DNA of 64,000 bases from Gavia stellata (GCF_030936135.1 NC_082617.1:988001-1052000), one strand, 5' to 3'; counted from the stretch's first letter, positions 24,001 through 39,000 are shown. Notes: a model not told the origin generated them from the sequence alone. Translations and numbers: made by a program.

Positions 24001-27000
24001 ACACCTATTTCAGGCACAGAGAGCGCCACTGTCATGGCCACACAGACGAAGAAGGCAGGCAGGAGGATCTGTGAGAAGAGGGCCTTGGTGTTGCGCTTGG
24101 CGCAGTGAAAACGTTTGACGATCAGCCCGTGGAACTGGCGCAGCTTCAGCCACGAGCCCTCCAGCTTGAAGCTCCCCTGCCCAGCCAGGTCGCTGTCCTC
24201 TGCCTCCACCTCCGCCTCTTGCTCTGGGAAGGGAGAAGGACGTCAGTCCCCGGGTACGGCTGCTCCCATGCCCCCCGTGGCCCCCAGGGAGCTGAGCTAG
24301 GCACCGAACCAAGCGCAGCCACCCCGAGGAACAGGGCAGCACCCAACCCTGATGGCCACCAAGCCACGGCAGCACCGCAGCATGAAGCAAGGCAGCTGGC
24401 TGACGGGTTCCTCTTGGCCCAAAGTGGGACATTTAAACAATAGTTTTTAAAAAAACAACCTAAACTGGTGCTTTTTGGCAGAGCCCCACATTTTTCCATC
24501 AGCTCTCTCAGCTGGCAAGGGGTCAGCACAGTCAGGAAGCGGGGGACAGGACATGAGTGGGGGGACCCGGCGAGGCAGCGGGCACGGGGCTGGGGCTCAC
24601 GGAGCTCTGCTGCAGCACTGTCTCGGCTCTGCCTCCTGCAACCCAAATCACAATGCTCAGAGCAGCCCCGGTAAGGGAGGCAGGGTGGCGCATCCCTGAA
24701 TGACGAGCTGCTGGCATAACCCAGAAAACAATTTGTGAATGGAACAGCTGCCTCAGGGCACCTGCCTGCATCCTCCATCCTCCAGCAATCCCAGCATCCG
24801 AGCAGGGAAAGCCCCGAGCCTGAGTCAGGGTAGAGGGTGAAGCCACTGAAGAAGCTGGAAGACGATTCCATGCCCCAGGGCCAAGAGGAGACAACCCGAC
24901 CAAGCGCCAGCACGAGGAGCGAACATGTTAATGGGGCAAGTCTGCAGGGTGGCACTCGCGGGACCCAAGAGAGGCAAAGGGCAGAGCTAATGCCGGCTGC
25001 GCCCGCTAGCTCTATGTCTCAGCATGGCACTCCCCCACGCACATGCTACCAGTTTGGGGGTGCAAACTGGTGGAAGCACCCATTCCCAGCCCTCCCACCC
25101 AGGCTGCGGTTCTCTGGGCGCAACATCGGCGGATGCATCATCAGACCCCCTGCAGGGTCTTGCCCCAGCAGGCATGGCCCCCCATCCCCAGCACACCCGC
25201 ATGCCCCGGCCAGGGCCAGCTCTGCCCTGCCCACGTGCAGGGACGGGTGCTGCCACTGCCCCAGCCACCCTCCACGTCCCAGCTGAGCATCTCCCCTGGC
25301 CCCTGCCGCTGGCCGGGCACCGGCGGCACGAACCTTGCAGACTGATGTTATCGGGGTCCTGCCGGTTATCGAACAGGGGCGCGTAATCCCCAAAGAATTC
25401 AGAATAAGCCCCACCTTCGTCGCCCCGCACGGAGCCCACCGAGCAGGCCGAGCGCAGGGATGCCTGCGACTGCGCCAATTTGGAGCAGGTCACCAGGTTG
25501 CTGAGCTCCACCTTGGGCTTCTCCGGCACGGCCGCTTCGGCCAGGGGCTCCCCGTTGGCCTCAGGCTTCGGGCCCAGCTCAGGGGCGGGTGGCCGCAGGG
25601 CGTCCTTCTTGGACTCTTTCATGTCTGGAAGGAGAAGGGGCATTGCCACCGGCCACGCCACCCTTCACCGCGGCATGGCACAGAGTGGGGACGGGTCTGC
25701 TCTGCAAACCCCGAGTGGAGCAGAGACCAGCTGGTCTTGGCCGGGATGGGCTCTGCAGGAGACCACTCCTCCCCTTGGGAAAGGAGACTTCTGCGGCCAT
25801 GCACAAGGGGAGAGGAGCCACCAAGCCCACGTGAAGGCACACAGCCCCTCGCCAGCCCCAGCAACACCATATGAGCCCCCGCCGCCCGTACCCACGTCGC
25901 TGTTCTCCAGAGACTGGTCCTCCTCAGACACCTTCAGGAAGACCTCCTCCAGCGTGGTGTCCATCAGCCCGAAACTGGTGAGGTCCAGCTCCTCCAGGCT
26001 CTGCTCCAAGTGCTGCAGAGGTGAAGTGCTGCGTGAGGAGGGCAGGAGGTGCCCGCAGCGCCGCGGCCACCCACCTGCCCACCCTGCCAGCTGCCACACG
26101 AACCTGGAAGAGCCTCTCGAAGCAGCCCTTCTTGACGGCCTCGCTGGGCAGGATGTAGGAGAGCTCAGTGTTGGTGTCCGAGATGAGGAGGCAGGAGGCC
26201 ACGTATTTCTTGATGAACTGGGAGACGCGAGGCTCGGAGCAGGGGCTGACAGAGGAGTGGGCCGGGGGACTGTGCGGCTGGCCTGGCTCTGTGGCAGAGG
26301 GGCAGCACCAGTCGGTCACTTTGCACCCAGCCTCCCACCAGGACCCACCATGTCCACCCTACACCCCAGCACCGCAGGGGCTCCTCCAGCCTCCATCACA
26401 GGGTGCTGGCAGCTTCCCAGCCACCCTGCCTGGCCTGGCAACGGTGCTCTGCACCACAGCCCATGCTGCACATCTCAGTGGGCAGCCCATGGGCCGGACA
26501 GAACCAGAGGCTGGAGGCAAATGTCGCCACACAGAGTCTAACCTGGGACCCAGACAGGAGAAATCAAGGCTGACCTCCTACACCCCTGGCCCGTCCCCCT
26601 CCGCCCTCCACGTGGCCTAAGGAGACTTGGGGTGGGAGCATTTGGCTGTTGACCTCTTGGTCCTTTCCTGGGCTGAAGAAGGGCTGGCCCCATCTACACC
26701 TTTAAACACAGGGTCCCGCTGCGCCCCAGACCTGTGCCGTTCCTGGTGTCCGATTGCTTCTTCACCACTGTCAGCTTGTAGCCGTCGCCGTAGGTGCTCT
26801 TGAGGAAGAGTGGGGAGCCACAGCACTTGAGCTTGCCGTGGGAGATGATGGCGATGCGGTCACCCAGCAGGTCAGCCTCATCCATGTGGTGGGTGGAGAG
26901 CAGGATGGTCCTCCCTGACAGTGGCACAGAGCCTCAGTGGAGGGGCCAGGGCCCCTGCAGCCAGAGGAGCAATGCTGGGCTCTGCCCACCTCCACTCACC

Positions 27001-30000
27001 TGGCTTGTACTTGAGGATGAGGTCCCAGATGGCCCTGCGTGCATATGGGTCCACGCCAGCCGTGGGCTCATCCAAGATCACGGCCCGCGACCCACCCACA
27101 AAGGCGATGGCCACTGACAGCTTCCTCTTCATGCCCCCTGAGAGGGTCTGCACCAGGGAGTGGCGTTTGTTGGAGAGCTCCAGGTCCTCAATCATCCTGG
27201 GGACAGGGGAGAAGCACCAGGAATGCTGGGGGGGCCATACCAGCGCCTGGTGCCTGCAGGGAGCACGTGATACCTCTTCCCTGCGTGGTACCTGCGGCTC
27301 TCGGCTGCTGGGACAGCCCAGTGCAGCCAGGCTACAGAAGCATCTTCTGGCTTCCCCAGCCTGATACCCCAAGTTTTGGAAAACACTTGGTGGAGCTGCT
27401 CTGAGGGACCTCTCTGCTCCCAGATCACCCACCACGGCACAGCCAGCAGGAAGGGGACCCACTCACGCAAAAGGCACAGATGGGGCAAAAGGAGCTGGGG
27501 GGGGTGCCTACTTGTCCATCTCCTTGCGGATCTCCTCCTCTGCCATGCTCTTGAGCTGTGAGTAGAACCAGAGGTGCTCCTCCACCGTCAGCCTGTCGAA
27601 GAGCACGTTGTGCTGGGGACACATGCCCAGGTTCTTCCGGATCTCGTCCATCTCTGTCCGGATATCGTGGCCGTAGATGGTAGCAGAGCCCGAGGTCGGA
27701 GGGAACAAGCCGGTGAGGATGGACCTGGATGGATGGAGAAAGGGAACAATGTGAGGGACCTCGTATTCCTCCATCTGGTCCCAATCCCAACCATCACCTC
27801 CAGGAGCATCTGCTGGGCGCCAGGGAGAACAATGTCAGTGAAGGCCTGTGCACCTGCTGCCTGTCCCCCTTTTGTGCCACCCCACATCCACACTGCTACC
27901 CTCTGGGCATGGCACAAGCTGCCACAGGGCCCTGCAAGTACATCAGGGAGCACCTTCCCCACCCACTGCAACTGGCCAGAAGAACACGGCCCACATACGC
28001 CCTGATGGGCACTCACATGGTGGTGGTTTTGCCCGCGCCGTTGTGCCCCAGGAAGGAGACCACCTGGTTCTCGTAGAGGTTGAGACTCAGTTTGTTCAGC
28101 GCCAGCTTCTTGTCTGTCTTGTAGACCTTGGTGAGCTTGTCAATGCAGACAACCAAGGGGAGGTGGGTCGGCTCCTCCTCGATGCCCCGTGTCTCCTCTG
28201 CTGCGAGAGCGGGATGGTGAGGAGCCAGGGGGTGGCAGGGAGGCTGGGCTTGGAGCGGGGCTCCCCAGGGGATGAACCTCCCCGCCTCCACCCCACAGTG
28301 GCTGTGCCAGCTCATGGTCCCTTCCCCTCTGCTTCTTGCCAGCTTCCCCCTCCCGCACCACGGGCAGCAGCTCCAACAGGCAGCCGCGCCTGGCCCAGGA
28401 TCCTGCCCTGACAGGGGCACAGGGAACACATGGGGGTCCATGCAGGACCCTGCAGCAGAGCCAGGGCCATCCCCAGGCCACCCCTGATGCCCCTTGTCTG
28501 CCCTCACCCAGCCTCCGGCTCTCCATGGCACAAGCCTGATCCTCCTCCATGATGCTGAGGCGGGTGGTGCGGGACCAGGGCCAGGTCCACTCCCAGGTCT
28601 CCACTCGCCCATTGCCCAGCCAGTAGGACTTCTGGAAGGGGAAGTACCAGGGCCGCGGCAAGCCGAACATGCCTGTAAGCACAACCGCTATGGAGTCAGG
28701 GCCAACCCTACACCCGTGTCTGTGCAGAAGCCGGCTGAGGGCCAGGGCAGAGCTCAGCATGGGTACGGGCATAGACATGGGCTTGGAGGTTTCCCCAGAT
28801 CAGGGACATCACTGCGGGGCGGGGGCTGCAAGCGCCCTGGCCAGCTGGGCTCAGGGCAATGCTGCTGGGCTGTGCAAGGAAGCAAAATCCTTTGGGCTTT
28901 GGGTTTGGCCTGGCTCACGCTTCAGTTTTACTAGGAAAGCGAAGGAAGCAGGTGAGACCCCTCCCCAAGCAGGTGATAAAGGGGAACAGTGCTCCAGCCA
29001 TGGACACCTCGCTTTGCTACAGCTGGCCAGTGAACTGAATCATGCGACTGAAGATCTCCAAGGAACCTGCTGGTGTCACCAGTGGGTCAGGGCATGTGGG
29101 CAGGTGTCCCCAACAGGACACACATGGGGGACCCTGAAGGTACGCTGCGCCGAGTCCCACCATGTCAGGGCTGAACACCGCCAGGAACGAGCAGCGTCCC
29201 CAGTGAGAAGGCTTTCATAAGATCCGAGGTGCCCTCATGCCCCACTGCCCGCACGTACCCGGGTGCACGGCCTCAATGTACCATGTGAGCACCCCGTACA
29301 CCACAGCATCCACGACCAGCATCATCATGGACAGCAGGAGGTTGAAGTCGTCTCCTTCCACAGGTGACTGGCTGAACGTGTGCCACTGGATGCCCACGCC
29401 GGCCACCTCGTACAGCGCAAAGTACTTAGAGCCCAGCCCGAAGGCTGTGGTGGACATGAGGGACTGCGGAGAGGTGGAGGGAAGAGAAGGGAAGGGGATG
29501 TCAGCAGGAACCACAGGCCAGCTCCGGAGGAACAGGTTGGGCCGAATTCCTAGCCAGTGCTGCCCCACCCAGCCCTGTGGAGATGCTCCCTGCCCTGGGA
29601 GGCACCAAACCTCCTGGAGATGCCTCCAAAGCCCCATGGGGAGTTGGTTCATACAGGCAGAGGTTTGCCCAGGACTTGATGACAGCTTGGTGACCTGTGT
29701 ACTGGACATGGGGTGCCTGGGGCAAACCTGGGGCCAAGCACCTACCCAGCAGCCGCAGCCAACTCACCGCAATGCACTTCTCAAAGGCTGTGATCTTGTC
29801 ATGCGCCACCTCCTCCCGGATAGCCACGTACATGTAGGGCACATAGCTGAGGAAATAGATGATGCCGCCGCAGGCGGAGGCCAGCTTGGCCTTGGAGTAG
29901 AGCACCGACACCAGGAAGCTGCAGGGAGGACAGTGTCACCTCGGATCCTACCCCACCAGGGCATTCCTCACACCGTCTGATTTTGGTGGTGTTGAGGTGA

Positions 30001-33000
30001 TAAATTGCCTCCTCAAATCAGCTGGCTGGGGGGACACGGGCCCCTCCACGTGCCCTTGCCCACACAGGTCCCAACACCCTCACCCCATGGCACAAGGACC
30101 CCGGCACTGCCCGTGCCCCCTCACCCAACAGAGTGGACCAGGCAGCTCACCAGAACATGATGGTGGCCACTGCATAGATAGCTAGAAAGAGCCAGATGAT
30201 GAGGACATCGCTGTGCATCAGGACCTTGCCGTACTTCAGGATGGCGGTGAGTGCCGTGACCGAGATGGAGAGCTGGACGAAGCCGGTGATGAACCAAGCC
30301 ACCCAATGCACTGCGTTGTTCAAGCCCATCATCTTCATCACCTGCGAGGCCAAAACTGCTCAGCTGGGCTGTCCCCTACCTTGCGCGTCTCTGCTGCCTC
30401 ACTCGCTAGGGCTGGGAGAGCAACGAGCAGCACTGATGGGTCCCCAGGGGTTGCTGGGAGCAGGCAGGCCACAGCACCCTGTGCCAGGGTGCCAACGGGC
30501 TCAGCTCCCTCCAGCACTGGGCAGGGCTTGTGCCAAGGACAAGTGGAAGGACCAGCTCATCCCAGGGATGTGGGATCTGCGCCGCCCCAGCTCATGCGCC
30601 CCGGAGACATGGGGAAGGTACCCAGGGACACAGCGCAGAACTTAAGAACTCAGAGATGCCAGCTCCTCCCCAGGGATCTCTCCCACCATCCCCACCTCTT
30701 TCAGACGATGCTCCTTCTCCGTTACAATGTGCTGGATCATCATGGCCACCGAGTAGACCCAGGAGATCACCATGCACAGGGGCATCATGTGCTCGATGAC
30801 AAAAAGGAAGCTGGTGGGGCAGAGGAAGAGAGGGGAGAGCCGGATGGTGGCACCACCACAGAGCCCCAGGGAGACCCTGGGGCACAGGGCAGCGGAGAGG
30901 CTCTCCCACCACCCAGGGACAACCAGCTCTTTGGTCCAGCAGCTCCTTAACGCCCTGAAAGGGCTTCTCCAATGAGCCCACAGGACAATCTAGTGTCCTG
31001 GCTGTCAGGTCCTGGCAGGGAGGCAGCAGCCGTGGGCTCAGCCTGGTGCCCTGCCTACCCTGGTGTGGACAGGGCCCTATCCACCCTCCTGTCCTGGAGG
31101 GCTGGTGGCTCTGGGACTTCTCCAGGTGCTTCCTCCAGACCACTGTGTTCAATAACCATCGACAGACCCATGTGCCACCCATTTACCACACTCCTCTTGT
31201 TCTCCCCAAGTCTTTCAGCCTCCAAGACACCCCACAGCCATGAGTTCCTCACTTCAGCTGCAAACTAGGCACAAACTCCTTCCCCTGCTTGCCTAGCCTG
31301 GTGGTCCAAGGAACAGTACTTAACTGGTTGCTCATCAGTCTCAATGTCACCAACCTCTCTCAGGCCCCCAAACTTGTCCCCTCTTCCCAGCTGAAGTGTC
31401 CTGGCCTGCAAAGGGGAAGAAGGAAGGTCCTGCCCCTGCCCACCCTGCTCACACAGGTGTTACTCACTCGTCCCGGGTATAACATGGGTACGGGAACATC
31501 TGCACGTAGTTGCCAGGCTCCACCACGTCATGGCCAACAAACGTGTTGATGAGGGCGCGCTCCATCATGTCTGGGAAGGAGAAGGAGAGACCAAGCTGAG
31601 CAGGCAGTGTAGGCAGGAGCCGGGGACGTGGGCAGCTGTGACAAGGAGCTGGCACTCACCCTGGATCCAGACGAAGCCGTAGAGAAAGTAGAAGCGGCCG
31701 CCGGTGTTAGGGCCGGGCCGCCAGTATGCCCGCCGGATCTCATTGGTCTTCTCTGTGAAGCTGGAGTTCTGCCGGATCTTGTACATGACGTGGGGGGGCA
31801 GCGAGCCATCCCTGTTGGTCTGGAAGATGACACCTGCAGGCAGCGGGAGAGGCAGGGAGCCCGCTGGCACCATGGGAGACGGCCACACCAGCCAGCCCGC
31901 AGTGATGGGCAGGGACGTGGAGGGGTTCAGCGTGTCCCAGCCAAGGGCAACCACAAGGGCTGCCACGGATGAGGAGGGTGGGCATGACCCTGGCATGGGA
32001 TGCGAGGGCATGTGGACAGCAGGCAGCAGCGGTGGGAGAGCCAGGACAGCGGCAGGGTGCTGCGCCCAGCAGGGCTCGGCCAGGGGCAGAGCATGGGTAC
32101 CGCAAGATGCTCGATCCGCTCATCCACCCAACGCATGCACCAAGGGAGCCACGTCCTAAAGCTGGTGGCCCCAGCCTGGGGGACAGCTGAAGAAGGACAC
32201 GGCTTCAGGGACCCCTGCAAAGGGGCTGGTTCCTGGGGACATACTGGCAAAGACCGTGACGTTGTCCTGGTAGGCCTGGTTCAGCGTGTAGTTGACAATG
32301 CTCTCCTCATCCGGGAAGCCTTTGAAGATGTCCACGCTGACCTAGTGGGAGAGGAAGGCTGGTGTGACCCCACTGCCCCTGAGGGGTCTAGCATGCAGAC
32401 GCTACACACGGTGCAGCATGTGCCACCCCCAGCCACCACGTGAGCCCCCGAACCCAATGGTGGATGGGCACCTCAACCGTTGACATCTACCCCAAAGCTC
32501 CTGACACTGCAGAAGCCATTATCTCCTCCAGGGCTCCAGTCCCATGGCCTTAAGGAGGGCTGAGTGGACCTGACCCCTCTTCAGCCTCACAGAGCCCGGC
32601 TGCGGGTGGTGGGTGCCGCTCCAGCACCCACGTTCCCACAGGCGGGAACAACCTCACCTTGGCCATGAAGTGGACCCAGCCGCAGGCGGCATTGTCAATG
32701 GTGTCCAGCTGCTGGAGCAGGACGCTGGCGTTGGGCAGGGAGAAGTTGCCATTGAGGAAGTTGTGGAGAACATCATTGTCAGAGACATTCAGGATTTCTG
32801 GGTGCTTATGGAGGTCGGCGGTGAACTGGGACAGAGAGGGAGGCAGGGGAGAGAGAAGTTGGGGTACGCCCTGCGTCTCAGTCCCCTGTCCTTCCCATGG
32901 ACACAGACAGGACCCAACGCTCCTCCTGGGGATGGGGGGACGGCATCCACCCTGTGCAGGGAACCAGCCTGGTCCTTGCAAGAGCAGGGTGGGCACCCAG

Positions 33001-36000
33001 GAGCACCGGAGAGCTTCACATGAAGAAGCTACAAGGTGCCTGGGGGCAGGACATCCCTTTCCAACCCCCAGGGCAGTAAAGCCCGGGCAGGCTTGATCCC
33101 CACCGCGCTATCCTACCTGCTGGAGCCAGCGGATGCGCCTCTGCAGCCTGCCCTCCTCCAGGTAGGCTCGGATCTCGGGGGAGATGTTCAGCCACGCCTT
33201 GGCATAGTGGGTGACGTTGCCCACAAAGGCGAAGGTCTCGTTGGCCTGGGGGGGGGGAAGGAAGGTCACACAGCAGGAAGAGGCAGGGCCCCCCCTGCTC
33301 TCTGGGATAGCTAGCAGCCATCGAGGTATCTGCCCACCTCCCCACAGGCATCACTACCCCAACAAGGGCCAGGGTAGCTGCCTGCTTCTGGCAGTGCTGG
33401 CTGGCAGCCGGCCCCTTCCTCCCCGCTCAGCCCTGGCCCCACTGAGCCCATCTGGGCAAGGAGGTCCCTGCGGAGTGGAGCTGGTGCAAAAGGAAGGATG
33501 GGGGTCCCGGCCTCTGCACCCTCACCTTCAGGATGACTTTGTCCACTTCGGTGCCCACGGGAGCATACAGGATTTTGGGGTTGCTGGTCATCAGATGCAC
33601 AAGGAGGCCCAGGTTTCGCTGCTCCTTGCTGGTGAAGCCCAGTGAGCTCATGTTGCCCTGCTTCAGCGCCTCGGGCTCGATCGTCCTGCAAAGGGGGTTC
33701 AGGCTGCCAACTCCGCTCCAGCCCCAGCACCCCTCACTGCAGGCAGCCCCCACCCCTGCCCGCGAGGGGATTTCACACCGAATCCCATGCCAACGTGGTG
33801 CTGCCCAGCATGGGGAGCTTCCCCCAGCTGCAGCACAAGGATGCAGTGCAGCACCCATCTCCCACGTGCTCGTTAAGGGATGACCAGGGCCCTTGACCGC
33901 TGGCAGAGGCAGGGTGGGCTCTCCCACACCCCTGTCCCAACCAGAGAGCACCTGGATCTGGCCCCTGTGTCCCCCAGGGCTCCTACCGGTTGTTGCCGCA
34001 GAGGATGGGCTGCAGCCCGGCCCAGAGCTGCACGAAAGCCGAGAACTGCCCCTGGGGGTTGTCGCCACCGGCCGGGCCCCCCCCGGCACCCTCCTCCTCC
34101 ACTGTGGCATTGCCGGCCGTGGCATTGGCGCCAGCCCAGCCGGTGCTGTTGGCAGTGGGTGGTGGGGCCTTGCTGGCGCAGGCTCCCCTGGGCAGCAGCT
34201 TGGCCAGTGCTGAGAGGATGTCCACGTCGCGGAGAACCTTCTCCATCTCCACCAGGTCCTCCAGGAGAGCGCGGAGGCGGTGCTGGGCAGCTGTGCTGTT
34301 CACCTCATCCAGCTTCAGCTGTGAGGACAAGCAGACAAGGGGTTACAGGTGACAGGGACCTGCTTGCCAGCGGGAGGGGACCAAGGGGGACCCCAAGCAG
34401 TGGCATGTCTGCTTTCTTGGTTAAAAGGTTGGAGCTGTGCTCAGCTGGGGCCCTGGACTCATTGCCGTGCATCCGTGGCTATCAGGCAGCGGGAGCACCG
34501 GCAAATGCTGGCAGATTCTTGTTAGGGGACATGAGATGTCCCTCAGGCAGGAAGGGTGGTCCTCTGTGACTGCAAGGGACACATCAGGCTCCGGTGGGAC
34601 AAGGAGGGGGACCTCAGAGTCAGCCTTGAGGACCTGTGCCACCAGGAACATTGCCAGTCCCGGGGAAAGGAGCCTGTGGGGACACACTTGGAGGATGCTG
34701 GGGACACCCAGCCCCATCCAATGGGCAGCATCTGAGCAGGTGCCAGGAGGGAGAATCATCTGGGGTCCCACCATGGGGCTGTGTGGGGGGTGCCCAAGTA
34801 GGGTGGTAAAGGGGTGATCAGGAGGGGCCGAGCCATGTAACAGAGCCCCCCATCCCCACACATGCCCCGGTAAGTAGGGAAATCCTGCCCAGGACTTGTC
34901 CCTGCCCCACAGCTCACCCCACAGCTGGTGGGGGGCACATCCCGCAGCCCTGCTCTCACCCTGCTGACGATCTTGGGGGTGTCCAGCTGGTCCTGGAGCT
35001 CGGCTGCCAGCTGGGCAAAGCGCTCCCGGCGGGCAGCCCGGCTGCCATTGCAGACCAGCGCTCGGTACGCCTGCAGCAGCGGCTGCTGCCTGGGGGCCAC
35101 ACGCAGGAGGCGGCGCAGCCCCCCCGGGCTCTGCTCACATGTCAGCTGCTCCAGCACCGGCCCAGTGAAGAGGACACCCTATGGGGCAGGGAGCCGTGGG
35201 GGCGCAGCCCTGGGTGCAGGGGCACCGCGGCAGTGCCCGCCCTGGCAGAGCAGCTGCCCGCACACCCCGGTTCGCCCTGCGAGGCACTCACCTCCATCTC
35301 GGTGACAAAGGCCTGGGGGCTGTCAGAGATGGTGGGTGCCGGGGCGGCGCTGGCGAGGCCCAGGGCCTGCGAGAGCAGGCGGAGCAGCACTGGCCGACGT
35401 GGGGCTGCCAGGGGGTCCCGCAGCGCCCTGTGGACCAGTCCTTCCCGCAGGCTCCTCCAGCCGCTGGGGAGGCTCTTCTGCAAGAAAACCAATGGGGGTG
35501 GCTGGTGGTACAGGGGGTCCCCCTCTGTGTGTCCCCCCGAGCACAGGTGAACAGCCCCACAGCACCCATGTCCACAGTCTCCACGGAGAGGGAAATAAAA
35601 GGGGATGAGCAGATGGGGGGAGCATGGGTCCCCTGCACCCCAGGCACAGGAGGGGAAAATCTCCCCCACTCCCTCCACAGCCACCATCCAGGTGGTGCCA
35701 TCACCCATTGCAATGGGAAACTGAGGCACGGGCATTGTTGTGCCTCAAAACAATGGGGGAACTGGTGGCAGCACTGGGACGGGACCCAGCCATCCCTGCT
35801 GCTGTTCTGGCCACCTGACAGCATCCCATCACATCCCCTCTGCCAGGATGGACACCCCCAGATCGCCCTGTGGTGAGACATGGAGGGGACGCTGTAGACG
35901 AGCTCTGCCCCACCATGTCCCCTGCACCCAGCACCGCTCCTCACCTCCAGCTGCGTCATCTTCTCATTGCGGCCAAACCCATCCCACAGGTCTCGTTCAT

Positions 36001-39000
36001 GGGTCTCATCAGGTACCAAAGGAAAGGAACCGAAAAACAGGCGGTACACCTGCACCAGGGATAGGAGCTAGGCTGCCGAGCATGTCGGGAGCAGAGGCAC
36101 CCGTTTGCCCAGCAATGCCCTGGGATGGGGTGGCAGGGGTGGCAAGGCAGGATGGGTCCTGGCCGGGTGCCTGCTGACTCCTACCCTGTGGGTCTGGTGG
36201 TCAGGGCTCAGTCTGGGTCGGGACGTGCCCATTTGCCGGGGCAGTGTGGACCCCCTGCAGAGCCTGGCCCTGCAGCGCTGTGTGGTCACCCACCTCCCGC
36301 AGGCCACCACCCTCCTACTGCAGGTTGTCACCCACCTCTGGTGGGTCACCACCCACCTCCTGCAGGTCAATGCTGGAGCCCAGGAGCAGCTCGGCTGTGC
36401 TGTTGGGAAGGGACAGATTCTGCGTCAGGAAGCGGTGCAGCTCGCCCCGGTCCTTGGCTGCCCATGCCAGCGTGAAGCCGGATCCTGGCAAGGAACAAAG
36501 CAGGGGGGTCAGAGAAGCCTGCCAGCACTGGGGACACGGCACGACCCCATGGAGGGACATATCACAGCTGGCCCTGCCCAGCATGCAGTGATGTGGGACA
36601 GTGGCAGGGCACTGCCACACGCCATCACATCGCTGGGTGCCTGGCGGGTGGGCATCTCCATCCCTGCCTGTGCAGGCAGAGGGTGGGCAGGCAGGACACA
36701 GCCTACCTGCTCGGTTGCTGAAGTGGGTCTCCATGGAGCTGGGCTCGCTGCTGCTGAGTGCCTCCAGGCGCCGGCGCAGCGATTCCAGCTCCTCCTCCAG
36801 CCCCGGGTGCTGCGGGTCGAAGAGGCTGCTCTGCTCCACCGCTTCACTGAGGTGCTCCAGGAGCTGTGTCACCCTGCGAGAGCCCAGCACCGCCATGGCT
36901 TCAGGGACAGGGACAGAGGGATGGGGACACCTTCCACAGAGCTCTGGGGGGGATGAGTCCCTCGGGTGCACGGCGCAGGAGTGCTGCCTGCCACGGGGCA
37001 CTGCTGCCCCAGGAGCTGCCTCGCCTGTGCACCAAATCCACCGTGCCAGGGGCACAGAGGAGAGCCCCAGAGCCTCGAGGTGTCCCTGGGGGCCACCTCC
37101 ATCCTCCTCCCAGCACCGGGCACCCAAGAGCCCATGGGGGAATGGGCTGAGATGTCCCCTGCACCCTGGGGACATGGCACTCTGCACCCAAGCACTTTGG
37201 AGGACACAGGCTTCTGTCTTCTCCCTGGCAGCGCAGTGCCAGCATGGGAAAGGGCAGGCTGTGCGCGGGAGCATGCGGAAGCATGCGGGGCGGGAGGAGG
37301 AAGCATGGCGAGGGCACGACTCACGTGGAGTTGGAGTACTGCAGGAAGCCGAACTCGTCGCGCTGGCCGTCGGGGCATAGGGACTGCATGACGGGCAGGA
37401 TCCCAGCTGAGGTGAGCGGGGCCGCCGTGTAGAAAGCTGGAGCCAGCGAGAGAGCGCAGAAGAGGCGGGGGAAGGTGCGGGCAGGGAGGGAGGAGAGGCA
37501 GGGGGAGGCAGGGGGAGGCAGGGGGCCACCGGAGAGACAGACACTCAGTTCAGAGAAGCGCGCGCTGGGCCCTGCGAGCCCCGCAGGAGGTTGGCGGCCA
37601 AGGTCAGAAGTCTGCAGCTTTCCCACCGAGGCTGTCGCGAGCTGGTGGCCCCTTGGGGCTGTGGGCAGCTCCTGCCACCCTGGCCCCTGCCCTCTTGCCC
37701 CTGCCTGCTCCCCCCTGGGTGATGGGTCCCTCCCGCCCCAGGACAATGCCAACTTCTGCCGCTTGCCCCCAGGATGGCCGCCAACCTCCCCCGGCCTCTC
37801 GGCCCCTCTTGTTAGTAACCTCAGAGGCACTGCTGGATCTCCAGAGGAAGAGGAGGAGGAGGAAGAATAAGACAGGGAAAATAGAGTTGTCACCCGCAGC
37901 TCCCCGAGCCCCCGGCCTCCCCCCTGCCCGGCTGCCCCGACGTGCGGCTGCTGGAAATGGAAACACGGTGGGGGGAAATGGAAGAAATGAGGAGCAGCAA
38001 GGGGACGGCAAACCTTCCCCACCTCCGCCGGCGCTGAGCCGTCGTCCCTGCCAGGGTCTTTCCATGTCCTTCCCCAGGGCAGGGCAAGCCCAGAAGGGCC
38101 CTGCCCGAAGGGGACCAGAGGTGTCCCTGGGCAGTGCCGGGCAGGGACCCTGCTCTCACCACCCCAGCCGGTGGCCCCGTGGTTAGAGGCAGGTCAGTGC
38201 TGTTAGCACGGCCGCGACAGGCAGGAGCTGGTGAAGATGGGCTTCTGGCAGGGACAAGGGACAGCCCAGGGCAGGCGGGGCCAGGTGTAGCATGGGATGG
38301 GCCAGCAGCCTGCTGGGGTGGCAGTACAGACGGTGGTGGCCATGCCATGCTTTGGTGACAAAGCCAGCACATGGGTGGCATCTTGCAGGCCTCCAGGCTC
38401 CTAACAGTACCACATCCCAGCTCGTCCCAGCTGCAAAGGGGCCGGGACAGGGACCCGGTGGTGGTGCAGGGGTGGGAGCCATCTCCAGCCCCTTGGGGAC
38501 CAGGCCAGGGAGGGGCACAGGCAAGACTGGGTGACCACAGGCCACCACATGGCTGCCAACACCCAGGAGGGCCTAGTCCCAGGAAGGAGGTGAGAAGAAA
38601 GGGTAGGACAAGCCTCCACCTGGCATGGAGAGCCCTCTGCAGCCTGGGGGGCCAGGGACATCGCCACCGGTGGCCCCGGCATCTGGGGAACCCAGCACCA
38701 GCCCAGTGGGGACACCACCAACCCAGTGGGGACACCACCATGGGCCGGTCCTGACTAGGGAGCCCCCAGGGAGGAGCGGGCAGGGGCCACGCTGTGCTGC
38801 CCAAGCTCATCTTCACCAGCCGCAAACGAAGGCGATGGGGTTACAGAGGTGTGGATTAGGCCAGAGTGAGTTGATCCAAACTGGGCTCTTTCTCCCCAAA
38901 ATACATAGCCGGCACAGGCAGGGGAAGGGGGGGGAGGCGCCCACCCGCCCCACCAACTTACAGACTGGCGCATGCAGTAGAGGCATGGAGGGCAGGCGGG

